DNA of 9,937 nucleotides. It comes from JAAYZQ01 sp034428935. GTDB lineage: Bacteria > Chloroflexota > Anaerolineae > JAAYZQ01. Shown one piece after another: positions 1 to 6,488 of the stretch. The stretch lies in assembly GCA_034428935.1 (NCBI GenBank), contig DAOUHB010000018.1, positions 1 through 9,937 of the forward strand, written 5' to 3'. A model generated the notes under the pieces. The model saw only the letters and a program-made list of their open reading frames with translations, did no database searches and had not been told where the DNA came from. The number at the start of each line of letters is the position of its first letter. Positions within the stretch are counted from its first letter, which is position 1. The translations under genes were made by a program, and so were the position numbers.

Positions 1-146
1 TGGAGCCAGGGCTCACCTGTGGAGATGTCCGGCGCCGCATCCAGGAGGAGCACCGCCGGAACCTGTTGTACTGGCTGCAAGCTCAGTTCCAAGCTGGCCA
101 GACCGTGGATGACATCAGCATCCAATTGGCTGTATCAAGTTCTTAA
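1..146 (+). CDS. C-terminal end of an unrecognised protein (5' truncated by window edge)
   Basis: Reading from base 3, this frame is open for 47 codons and stops at TAA 144-146. The translated end (EPGLTCGDVRRRIQEEHRRN..., ending ...DDISIQLAVSSS) looks like genuine protein. It is charged and helix-prone, with an amphipathic stretch RRRIQEEHRRNLLYWLQAQF. The other two forward frames also run to about the same place, so openness alone is weak evidence; the composition favours this frame. I do not recognise the family. A transposase or recombinase tail is conceivable from its basic, helical character, but no DDE or HTH motif is visible in the piece available. The gene converges on the MttB-like gene of the opposite strand. 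Confidence 0.4.
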   Translation, partial: EPGLTCGDVRRRIQEEHRRNLLYWLQAQFQAGQTVDDISIQLAVSSS

Positions 147-199
147 AGTGCAAGGATAGTGATACGTTCTGTCTAGCGCCTATTTTACACCATGTTCAC

Positions 200-234
200 C
201 GGATCGAGCAAACCATCAAGGTTTATCCGATCCG
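200..234. terminator. Imperfect inverted repeat between convergent genes; possible bidirectional terminator
   Basis: The arms are 200-214 (CGGATCGAGCAAACC) and 220-234 (GGTTTATCCGATCCG), around a 5-nt loop. Twelve of 15 positions pair, with one 3-nt internal mismatch. The repeat lies between two genes that converge: the left-edge + strand fragment ends at 146 and the MttB-like gene ends at 247. A terminator or mRNA 3'-end hairpin is the obvious role. Neither strand has a T-run after the stem, so classical intrinsic termination is not supported. It could also be a dispersed intergenic repeat. Confidence 0.35.
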
Positions 235-246
235 CTCCGCCCGGGC

Positions 247-1680
247 TCACCCGGCCCGCGCCAGGACCTCCTGGATGCCCCGCGCCTGGTCCTGGCTCAA
301 CGGCCTGGCCCGGTGCTCCTTCAGGATTTCTTGCACGCGCCCGTTCAGGCGCTGGCCCAGTGGCTGCCCGCCGGCGGCCAGCCACTGCTCGCGCCGCTTG
401 CGATCCAGCAGCCCCGGGAACCAGAAGTCGCGAAAGCGCTTGAGCGTCTGCTTGCTGTCCATAAAGTGCCCGCCGGGCCCCGTCCGGTGCAGCTCGTCCA
501 GCATCATCGACTCCTCGCTGACGTCGATGCCCTTCATGACGTTGTCAGACATGGCGATGAGCTCGTCGGTGAGGAGGATCATCTCGTAGGACAGGGTCAG
601 GCCGCTCTCCATGTAGCCTACGTCGTGGATGAGGTTGGCCCCCGTGAGGCGGGCCATCATCACCGACAGCGTGGCTTCTACGGCCGCCTGCTCGTCCATC
701 ACCTTTGCGTCGCTGCAGCCGGCATAGCCCCAGGTCGGGATGCCGTACCAGCGGCCCAACTCGGCGACGGCGGCCTTGGTAAGCTGGAACTCGGGCGAGC
801 CGTAACTGATCTGGGCCGAGCTCATGTCCATGTGGTGCAGGCCGGCGCCAAAGACAAAGGGCGCCCCCGGGCGCTGCAACTGGTGGACCACCAGGCCGCT
901 CAGGATCTCGGCCATGGACATCACCAGGCCGCTGGCCATGGTGATGGGCGCCGTCCCACCCATGAGGGGGCCCGGCGAGTGGACCACCGGTAGCTGGTAG
1001 TCGGCCATGAGCAGCAGCTTGTCCACCGCCGTCTCGGACTGTTTCAGGGGCGAGCTGGGCTCGGAGTAGAGGAGGATGTGCTGCTGCTCCGTCAGGGCCT
1101 CGTGCCCCCCGGCGACGGCGGCCGCCATGTCGATGGCCCGCTGGCAGCTCTCCCGGTCGTCCGTCACAAAGACCAGGGGCTTGGTCGTGTGCTCCAGCAT
1201 CAGGGCCATCTGCACGTCATAGCTGCGCGCCGAATCGACGTCGGAGGGCAGCCCGTTGGACATGACAAAGTGGATGTTGGGCAGGGCGTCGCACAGGCGG
1301 TAGCTGTCGACGACGTCGGCCTGGGCGAACCGGCGATGCTCGCCCGTCCACGGGTCCAGCAGGTTCAGGCAGTCGGACCCGGTCCCGAAATAAACCCTGG
1401 TGCTCTCCAGGAAGACGGCCGGCTCACCGTCGCGGTCGCACATGACGATGCGGCCGGGCGTCGAGGCAATGGCGTCCTCCACCAGGCTGGCCGGAAACCG
1501 GACCAGGTTTCCGTCAGAGACAAAGGCACCGGCGGCCTTGAGCATCTCCAGGGCGCCGGCGTGATAGAATCGGATCCCCGTGCGCCGCAGCAATTCGAGG
1601 GCACCCAGGTGCAGGTCCTGAATCTGCGACTCGGACAGCAGGGAGAACTGGGGGGGTTGGTGTGTAGCCTGTTTCTTCAT
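247..1680 (-). CDS. Trimethylamine methyltransferase (MttB) superfamily protein, non-pyrrolysine type
   Basis: The product is 477 aa, close to the usual length of the MttB/COG5598 superfamily. Members move a methyl group from a quaternary or tertiary amine to a cognate corrinoid protein; characterised non-Pyl members include MtgB, which uses glycine betaine. Seen in the sequence: the N-terminal helix typical of the family (LLSESQIQDLHLGALELLRRTGI, residues about 14-36), YFGTGSDCLNLLDPWTG (97-113), HSPGPLMGGTAPITMA (234-249), and GYAGCSDAKVMDEQAAVEA (318-336) followed by GANLIHDVGYMESG (347-360). The frame runs from ATG to TGA with no internal amber codon, so it is not the pyrrolysine-containing MttB. 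The start is supported by AAAGGAG at 1687-1693, six bases upstream. A promoter lies at 1755-1783. No corrinoid protein or reactivase gene adjoins it, and the neighbours are sugar genes, so the methyl donor is unknown. The family is confident; the substrate is not assignable. Confidence 0.9.
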   Translation of the reverse strand: MKKQATHQPPQFSLLSESQIQDLHLGALELLRRTGIRFYHAGALEMLKAAGAFVSDGNLVRFPASLVEDAIASTPGRIVMCDRDGEPAVFLESTRVYFGTGSDCLNLLDPWTGEHRRFAQADVVDSYRLCDALPNIHFVMSNGLPSDVDSARSYDVQMALMLEHTTKPLVFVTDDRESCQRAIDMAAAVAGGHEALTEQQHILLYSEPSSPLKQSETAVDKLLLMADYQLPVVHSPGPLMGGTAPITMASGLVMSMAEILSGLVVHQLQRPGAPFVFGAGLHHMDMSSAQISYGSPEFQLTKAAVAELGRWYGIPTWGYAGCSDAKVMDEQAAVEATLSVMMARLTGANLIHDVGYMESGLTLSYEMILLTDELIAMSDNVMKGIDVSEESMMLDELHRTGPGGHFMDSKQTLKRFRDFWFPGLLDRKRREQWLAAGGQPLGQRLNGRVQEILKEHRARPLSQDQARGIQEVLARAG

Positions 1681-1754
1681 GCGTTTCTCCTTTGAATTTT
1701 GTTTCCCCAGCCCGGCTCTTTCGTTGCCTCTGGGGGACGCACGGCTGCCGCGCT

Positions 1755-1783
1755 AGCATAGCACAATCGTGACCTGCTGTCAA
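1755..1783 (-). promoter_or_regulatory. Sigma70-type promoter of the MttB-like gene
   Basis: On the minus strand, a perfect -35 box TTGACA (1783-1778) is followed by a 17-nt spacer and TATGCT (1760-1755) as the -10 box. Transcription would begin near 1748, giving a leader of about 70 nt before the ATG at 1680. It is back-to-back with the + strand promoter at 1823-1851, and the two -35 boxes are 39 bp apart. Confidence 0.75.
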
Positions 1784-1822
1784 CGGCCGCCAATCCCAAG
1801 GGACCTCTGCCCCGCCGGTGCC

Positions 1823-1851
1823 TTGACACCCCCCGGAACCTGGCCTATAAT
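1823..1851 (+). promoter_or_regulatory. Consensus sigma70-type promoter of the aldolase-kinase operon
   Basis: TTGACA at 1823-1828 and TATAAT at 1846-1851 are both perfect consensus hexamers with the optimal 17-nt spacer. The predicted start point is near 1858, about 28 nt before the aldolase ATG at 1886. This position also argues against any longer aldolase start upstream, because such a start would lie before the transcript begins. A promoter this strong is usually held in check by a repressor. A short inverted motif, TCCC-AA-GGGA at 1794-1803, sits near the middle of the divergent region, but it is too short to call an operator. Confidence 0.85.
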
Positions 1852-1885
1852 CGAGGCAGGTCCAGAGCAACAAGGGGGGAACAGG

Positions 1886-2563
1886 ATGGATCCGTACGAG
1901 AGGGAAAGACAGCAGGTCGTCGAGGCCTGCCGCCTGCTCGTCGAGCAGGGATACCTGGCGGCGACGGGCGGCAACGTGTCCCTTCGCCTCGCCGATCGCG
2001 AGGGCCTGGCCATCACGCCCTCCAACCTGGATTATGGCCGCATGGTTCCCGGTGACGTGTGCATCCTCGATCTCGAGCTGAATCCCCTGGACGCCGAGCG
2101 TAAGCCCTCCGTGGAGAGCAGCTTGCACGCGGCGGTGTACCAGGCACGCCCCGACGTCCATGCCATCGTCCACACCCACCAGGTCTATGCCAGCGCCCTG
2201 GCCCTCATCAAGACCTCCATCCCGGCGCTGTTCGACGAACAGGCCCGGTTCCTGGGCCGCTCGGTCGACGTCATCCCCTACGCGCCCTCGGGTACGGGGC
2301 TCCTCAGAAAGCAGATCGCCCGGCACGTCCGCGACCATCACAACGCCTATATCCTGCAGAACCACGGCGCCATCTGCCTGGGGCACGACATGGAGCGCGC
2401 CGTGAACAATGTCGAGATCCTGGAAAAGTGCTCCCTGGCCTACCTGCTGGCGCTGTGTACCGAGCGCCCGGTGTCCAAAATCCCGCTGCCCGTTCGCGAG
2501 ATCGCCTTTGCCAGGCTCCGCAAGGATCAGAAAAGGCTCGAGAGGGAGGAGACAGAACAATGA
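1886..2563 (+). CDS. Class II aldolase/adducin family protein (FucA/AraD-like)
   Basis: The product is 225 aa, the normal size for zinc-dependent sugar-phosphate aldolases and epimerases such as L-fuculose-1-phosphate aldolase and L-ribulose-5-phosphate 4-epimerase. Family features seen: the phosphate-binding turn ATGGNVS (26-32) and SxxxxLDYGRMVPGD (46-57), the catalytic glutamate position in ESSLH (Glu77), zinc-ligand histidines in HTH (His96, His98), and the third ligand in QNHGAI (His160). All key metal residues are therefore intact. ATG 1886 is chosen because AAGGGGGGA (1872-1880) lies just upstream and the promoter -10 box ends at 1851. An in-frame ATG at 1769 precedes the promoter. The stop overlaps the start of the kinase gene by 4 bp, so the two are translationally coupled. 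The likely role is retro-aldol cleavage of the kinase product. Aldolase versus epimerase activity and the exact sugar cannot be decided from sequence alone. Confidence 0.9.
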   Translation: MDPYERERQQVVEACRLLVEQGYLAATGGNVSLRLADREGLAITPSNLDYGRMVPGDVCILDLELNPLDAERKPSVESSLHAAVYQARPDVHAIVHTHQVYASALALIKTSIPALFDEQARFLGRSVDVIPYAPSGTGLLRKQIARHVRDHHNAYILQNHGAICLGHDMERAVNNVEILEKCSLAYLLALCTERPVSKIPLPVREIAFARLRKDQKRLEREETEQ

Positions 2564-4146
2564 CCGCCGGCCCCGCCATCCTCGCCGTGGACCTCGGCAC
2601 CTCGGGTGTCAAGGTGGCCCTGATCACGCTCCAGGGCCAGGTGCTTGGCTGGGAGTCCCAGCCCATCGGGCTGCTCATCACCCCCGACGGGGGCGCGGAG
2701 CAGTCGCCCGAGGAGTGGTGGCAGGCCTTCCTGTCGAGCAGCCGGCGGCTCCTGGCCCGCGGCCTGGTGCCCGCGGGCGAGGTCAAGGCCATCTGTTGCT
2801 CGACCCAGGGTGAAGGCACGGTTCCGGTGGACCGGGACGGAAACGCCCTGATGAACTGCATCCTGTGGATGGACATGCGGGGCGCGGCCTGCCTGCGACG
2901 CCAGGCCAAAGGCGCGGTAAACGTCATGGGCGTGGACGCGCTCAAGCTGCTGCGCTGGATCCGGCTGACGGGCGGCATGCCCTCCATCACCGGCAAGGAC
3001 CCCGCCGGCCACATGCTCCTCGTGCGCGACCATTTCCCGGACGTCTATGCCTGCACTCACAAGTTTTTGAACGTCCTCGATTATATCAACCTGCGCCTGA
3101 CCGGCCGCTTTGGAGCAACCCCCGACTCGATCCTGACCTCGTGGGTGACGGACAACCGCGATCCCGGCGCCATCCGCTACCACGCCCGGCTGGTGCGCGA
3201 CAGCGGCATCGAAGCGGCCAAGTTCCCGGAGATCGTGCCGTGCACGGCCATCTTTGGCGGTCTGCGGGCAGAGGTGGCGGAGGCACTGGGGCTCCCCCTA
3301 GACCTGCCCGTGGTGGCGGGCTCCATCGACACCACGGCGGCGGCCATCGGCGCGGGCGCCGTGGCCGACTTTCAACCCCACCTCTACATCGGGACCTCGT
3401 CGTGGATTGCCGCCCACGTGCCGTTCAAGAAGACCGATCCCATCTCTGCCCTGGCGTCGGTGCCGTGCGCCGTGCCGGACCGTTACCTGTTGATCGCGTT
3501 GCAGGCAACGGCCGGCGGCAACCTGACCTTCCTGCGGGACCAGATCTTTTTCCCGCACGACGAGCTGCAACGGGAGGAGGCGACGCCGGACCTCTATCAG
3601 ACGCTGGATCGCATGGCGGAGCGCGTGCCGGCCGGGAGCAACGGCGTGCTCTACACGCCCTGGATCTGGGGCGAGCGCGCCCCCGTGGACGAGCGGACCC
3701 TGCGGGCGGGATTCTATAACCTGTCGCTGCACAACACCCGCGCCGACCTCGTCCGGGCAGTGCTCGAGGGGGTGGCCCTGAACACGCGCTGGCTCCTCGG
3801 CCCCGTGGAGCGCTTCATGGGGCGCAAAGTGGAGAGCATCCACCTGGCAGGGGGCGGCGGCAACTCGGACGTGTGGTGCCAGATCCTGGCCGACGTCCTG
3901 GACGTTCCCGTGCGCCAGGTCCAGGACCCCATCCTGGCCAACGCCCGGGGCGCGGCGTTCATCGCCGCCGCCGGGCTGGGCGAGATCACCTTCGACGACG
4001 TCCCCGGCCTGGTCCCCATCAAGCGCACGGCCATGCCCGATCCCCAGAACCGGGCGGTCTATGACCAGGCATTCGAGGCGTTCCAACAGATTTACCGGCG
4101 GATGAGCCCCGTGTACAAGCGGCTCAACAGGCGGGACCAGGTGTAG
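2560..4146 (+). CDS. FGGY-family carbohydrate kinase (xylulokinase-like)
   Basis: The product is 528 aa, within the FGGY range of about 480-550. These enzymes phosphorylate sugars, ketoses or polyols with ATP in the cytoplasm. Motifs in order: N-terminal nucleotide-binding loop AVDLGTSGVK (9-18), the sugar-side WMDMRG (103-108), the catalytic aspartate in AGSIDTTAAAIGAG (Asp257), phosphate loop IGTSSWI (277-283), GERAPVDERTLRAGF (371-385), LEGVALNTRWLL (402-413), and the C-terminal signature HLAGGGGNSDVWCQILADVL (428-447). The ATG at 2560 overlaps the aldolase TGA as ATGA, and GAGGGAGGA at 2542-2550 is a good ribosome site. Upstream in-frame codons lie inside the aldolase gene and are not family-like. 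The overall look is nearest to XylB-type kinases, but pairing with a FucA-like aldolase suggests a fuculokinase- or rhamnulokinase-like step. Substrate assignment is inference. Confidence 0.9.
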   Translation: MTAGPAILAVDLGTSGVKVALITLQGQVLGWESQPIGLLITPDGGAEQSPEEWWQAFLSSSRRLLARGLVPAGEVKAICCSTQGEGTVPVDRDGNALMNCILWMDMRGAACLRRQAKGAVNVMGVDALKLLRWIRLTGGMPSITGKDPAGHMLLVRDHFPDVYACTHKFLNVLDYINLRLTGRFGATPDSILTSWVTDNRDPGAIRYHARLVRDSGIEAAKFPEIVPCTAIFGGLRAEVAEALGLPLDLPVVAGSIDTTAAAIGAGAVADFQPHLYIGTSSWIAAHVPFKKTDPISALASVPCAVPDRYLLIALQATAGGNLTFLRDQIFFPHDELQREEATPDLYQTLDRMAERVPAGSNGVLYTPWIWGERAPVDERTLRAGFYNLSLHNTRADLVRAVLEGVALNTRWLLGPVERFMGRKVESIHLAGGGGNSDVWCQILADVLDVPVRQVQDPILANARGAAFIAAAGLGEITFDDVPGLVPIKRTAMPDPQNRAVYDQAFEAFQQIYRRMSPVYKRLNRRDQV

Positions 4147-4290
4147 GACCACCGGCAGCAGCCGGCCTGGCGCAACGACAGGGCCGACAAGGAGGGGTAC
4201 CTCCGGGAGCTTGGCGTGGACCGGGCGATTGACGCCAGGACGCAGCGCCTCCAGGACGCGATCGGGACCGTCGACGTTGTCCTCGACCGA
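4147..4290 (+). pseudogene. Remnant of a zinc-type alcohol dehydrogenase/quinone oxidoreductase
   Basis: Directly after the kinase stop, the same frame reads a stretch (4168-4287) resembling the middle of the NAD(P)-binding Rossmann domain of medium-chain dehydrogenases. It contains YLRELGVDRAIDARTQRLQ followed by DAIGTVDVVLD. The family pattern is 'xLRELGADxxIDYRTxxFEDAVxxVDVVLDxVGG'. About 40 codons are recognisable. There is no start codon, no GxGxxG loop and no GG after VVLD, so it cannot be a working gene. The resemblance is from memory of the family pattern and has not been aligned. A small hairpin (CCGGC-AGCA-GCCGG, 4152-4165) follows the kinase stop by five bases and has no T-run. Confidence 0.5.
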
Positions 4291-4309
4291 GAACCGGAAC
4301 CGCCAGGCG

Positions 4310-5644
4310 TTATACGGGTCCCCCACCTGCCCGCAGGATCACCTCGTTCACCTCGGCGGCCACCGCCGATGCCGGCTTGGCGGCCAGCAGGTCGTCAAAG
4401 AGAGGCAGTTGGCCGGTGCGCACGGCGTGCTCGGCGTACAGGTACATGGCCGCCGACCAGGCCTGCTGGGCAAAGCCCATGGGCCGACCGCTCTCGCCGT
4501 GCAACCACTCGTTGAACTCCCATTCCTCGCGCAGGCCCTGGCGGTTGGCCTCGGCCAGGGCGACGAGGAGACGCTGCGCCTCGCGCGGCCAGCGGTGGCG
4601 CACCAGGGCCGCCACGTGCGCGCCGCCGATCATGGGCCAGATGCCGCCGTTGTGGTACTGGTGGGGCAGGTTCAGATTGCGGCTGCGATAGTACTCCCGC
4701 CAGTTGCTCTCGCCGGGATAGATGGGCGGGTGGATGGCCCGGGTGGGATACGGCTCGGCCATGCCCACCTGGTACATGTAGCGCAGGATGTGCTCCGCGC
4801 GGTGTCCATCGGCCACGCCGGTGAGGATGGCCAGCAGGTTGCCCAGGCTGTCGCACCAGTCGCCATATTCGCGGAACGCCACCCAGGGAAGATAGTAGGG
4901 CCGGCTGGAGATGGTCCCCACGTTGTGATAGAGCATGAACCACTCCAGCCGGATGGTCTTGAGCCTCTCCAGGTGCTCGGCGAAATGCTCGGCCACCCAG
5001 CAGCGATCGACCCACATCAGGAGGTTGATCCGCTCGTGCACGCCCGCCGCGTCGACGGCCGGCACGTAGCACGGCGTCCTCTCTGGCAGGAGCTTGTGCA
5101 GCTCCTGGTAGGCCAGCAGCGCCGCGTAGTAGAGGACGTTGTCGTACAGGACGTTGTAGCGCACGGCCAGGAGGTCCATCCAGTCGCCGGCCTCCGGCAC
5201 CTCCAGCAAGCCGCACTCGTTCATGTCCTGGTAGGTCAGCCAGCGGATGGCCGCCTCGATGTTGGGCCAGTGCTGTGTCAGGAAGGGAAGGTCGCCCGCC
5301 ACCTGGAAGTAGAGATAGTGGCCGATGACGTACCACAGGTTGGCGTCGACGGCCCCGGCGTTCTCGGTGCTCACGTAGCCGGTGTCGGGATTGACGTTGA
5401 GCTGGATGAGGCCCAGGGGCGACTGGTGGGCGCTCATGATCTCCAGCGAAGCCCGGCCGGCGGCGATGAGGTCGGGATCCCCGGTGGTCACTGCCCCCAG
5501 GAAGGCGACCATGCTGTCGCGCGCCCAGATCTGCGGATAGCCGGCCGTCAGGGCGGAGGCGCGAAAGCCCTGGGCCGAGACCGCGCGGCGGAGGATGTCG
5601 AGGGCGCGTTCTCGGGCAGTCTCTACGAGTAGCGCGGAAGACAC
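4310..5644 (-). CDS. (alpha/alpha)6-barrel glycoside hydrolase, GH100 (neutral invertase)-like
   Basis: The product is 444 aa with no signal peptide, so it acts in the cytoplasm. Motifs recall the GH100 alkaline/neutral invertase group and related amylo-alpha-1,6-glucosidase-like proteins: YPQIWARDSMV (36-46, compare WARDF), ENAGAVDANLWYVIGHYLY (94-112), EAGDWMDLL (151-159), HQYHNGGIWP (328-337, compare SYHNGGSWP), and FNEWLHGESGRPMGFAQQAWSA (377-398). The start is taken as GTG at 5642-5644, because AGGAG (5650-5654) is five bases upstream and overlaps the TAG of the preceding permease. The open frame continues upstream only inside the permease gene. It is the last gene of the ABC import operon, so it probably hydrolyses the imported saccharide or glycoside. 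It could be an invertase, a debranching-like glucosidase or an uncharacterised specificity; the sequence alone does not decide. It converges on the kinase gene. Confidence 0.8.
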   Translation of the reverse strand: MSSALLVETARERALDILRRAVSAQGFRASALTAGYPQIWARDSMVAFLGAVTTGDPDLIAAGRASLEIMSAHQSPLGLIQLNVNPDTGYVSTENAGAVDANLWYVIGHYLYFQVAGDLPFLTQHWPNIEAAIRWLTYQDMNECGLLEVPEAGDWMDLLAVRYNVLYDNVLYYAALLAYQELHKLLPERTPCYVPAVDAAGVHERINLLMWVDRCWVAEHFAEHLERLKTIRLEWFMLYHNVGTISSRPYYLPWVAFREYGDWCDSLGNLLAILTGVADGHRAEHILRYMYQVGMAEPYPTRAIHPPIYPGESNWREYYRSRNLNLPHQYHNGGIWPMIGGAHVAALVRHRWPREAQRLLVALAEANRQGLREEWEFNEWLHGESGRPMGFAQQAWSAAMYLYAEHAVRTGQLPLFDDLLAAKPASAVAAEVNEVILRAGGGPV

Positions 5645-5649
5645 GATCT

Positions 5650-5654
5650 CTCCT
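5650..5654 (-). promoter_or_regulatory. Ribosome binding site that fixes the hydrolase GTG start
   Basis: AGGAG on the minus strand shares bases with the TAG stop of the MalG-type permease (5653-5655) and sits five bases before GTG 5644. The arrangement indicates coupled translation of permease and hydrolase, and it is the main reason for choosing a GTG over any upstream ATG. Confidence 0.7.
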
Positions 5655-6486
5655 ATCCCTTCAGCGACCCGCCCAGCATGCCGCGGATAAAGTGGCGCTG
5701 GAAGAAGGCATAGACCACCAGGATGGGCCCGGCGACGATGAGGGAGCCGGCGGCCAGGCGCGGGACGTCGGCCGTAAAGCGGCCCTGGAAGAAGGCCAGC
5801 CCCACCGGCAGGGTGCGCAGGTTCTCGTCCTGGACGAGGACCAGGGCCAGCAGGAACTCGTTCCAGGTCCACATGAAGAGAAGCACGACCAGGGTCAGCA
5901 CCGCCGGCCGGGCCAGGGGCCACAGCACCTGCCACAGGGCCTGCCAGCGGCTCGCCCCGTCGATGGTCGCCGCGTCGATGAGCTCCTGCGGGGCGCTCCG
6001 GAAAAAGCTGGACATCCAGAAGGTGCCAAAGCTCACGCTGAGGCCGATCTGGGGCAGGATCAGGGCCCAATACGAGTCGGTCAGCCCCATGCCGTACAGC
6101 ATGTGATAGAGGGGGATGACCACGGCCTCGAAGGGGATCATGAAGCCGATGAGCATGATGGCAAACAGAAAGCGCTGGCCGGGAAAGAGCAGCGTGCCAA
6201 AGGCATAGCCCGTGAGGGTGCTGAGGATGACGCTGACCACGACCACCGGGATGACGACGATGACGCTGCTGCGAAAGTAGGAGCTAAAGCGGCCGGCGTT
6301 CCAGGCGTTGACGAAATTGTCCACACGCCAGGTTTCGGGCAGGGCAAAGGGGCCCTGGATCACCTCCGTCGTGGTCTTGAAGGCGCTCAGGACGATGCCC
6401 AGGATGGGCAGCAGGACGACCAGCAGGAAAAAGGTCAGAACGGCGTACCGGGCAAACGTCCGAAACCACTTGCGAGCGCGGTCCAT
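5653..6486 (-). CDS. Carbohydrate ABC transporter permease, MalG type (COG0395)
   Basis: The product is 277 aa, an inner-membrane subunit of a CUT1-type sugar importer. Hydrophobic segments lie at about 14-36, 74-98, 107-128, 139-160, 197-217 and 245-262, the usual six. The cytoplasmic EAA loop that docks the ATPase is clear: ELIDAATIDGASRWQALWQV (168-187), continuing into LWPLARPAVLTL. The family's FWMSSFFRSAPQEL precedes it. Two starts are possible: GTG at 6490-6492, overlapping the upstream stop as GTGA, and ATG at 6484-6486. GAGG at 6494-6497 is seven bases from the ATG but only one base from the GTG, so the ATG is preferred. The gene follows the MalF-type permease with a gap of two bases and precedes the hydrolase by eight. 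Confidence 0.93.
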   Translation of the reverse strand: MDRARKWFRTFARYAVLTFFLLVVLLPILGIVLSAFKTTTEVIQGPFALPETWRVDNFVNAWNAGRFSSYFRSSVIVVIPVVVVSVILSTLTGYAFGTLLFPGQRFLFAIMLIGFMIPFEAVVIPLYHMLYGMGLTDSYWALILPQIGLSVSFGTFWMSSFFRSAPQELIDAATIDGASRWQALWQVLWPLARPAVLTLVVLLFMWTWNEFLLALVLVQDENLRTLPVGLAFFQGRFTADVPRLAAGSLIVAGPILVVYAFFQRHFIRGMLGGSLKG

Positions 6487-6488
6487 CG

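Noticed and set aside
247..1680. Pyrrolysine-type MttB
   Set aside because: The frame has no internal TAG codon over its full length.
1769..1885. Longer aldolase start at ATG 1769
   Set aside because: It would lie upstream of a consensus promoter whose start point is near 1858. The added 39 residues are not family-like, and a good ribosome site precedes ATG 1886.
4152..4165. Hairpin after the kinase stop as an intrinsic terminator
   Set aside because: The stem is only 5 bp and no T-run follows.
4211..5632. A 473-codon open frame on the + strand opposite the hydrolase gene
   Set aside because: It has the same shadow-type composition, and the minus strand encodes a recognisable hydrolase throughout.
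5645..6070. N-terminal extension of the hydrolase by about 140 codons
   Set aside because: The extension overlaps the MalG-type permease in another frame and is Arg/Pro/Gly-rich noise. The GTG at 5644 has a well-placed ribosome site.
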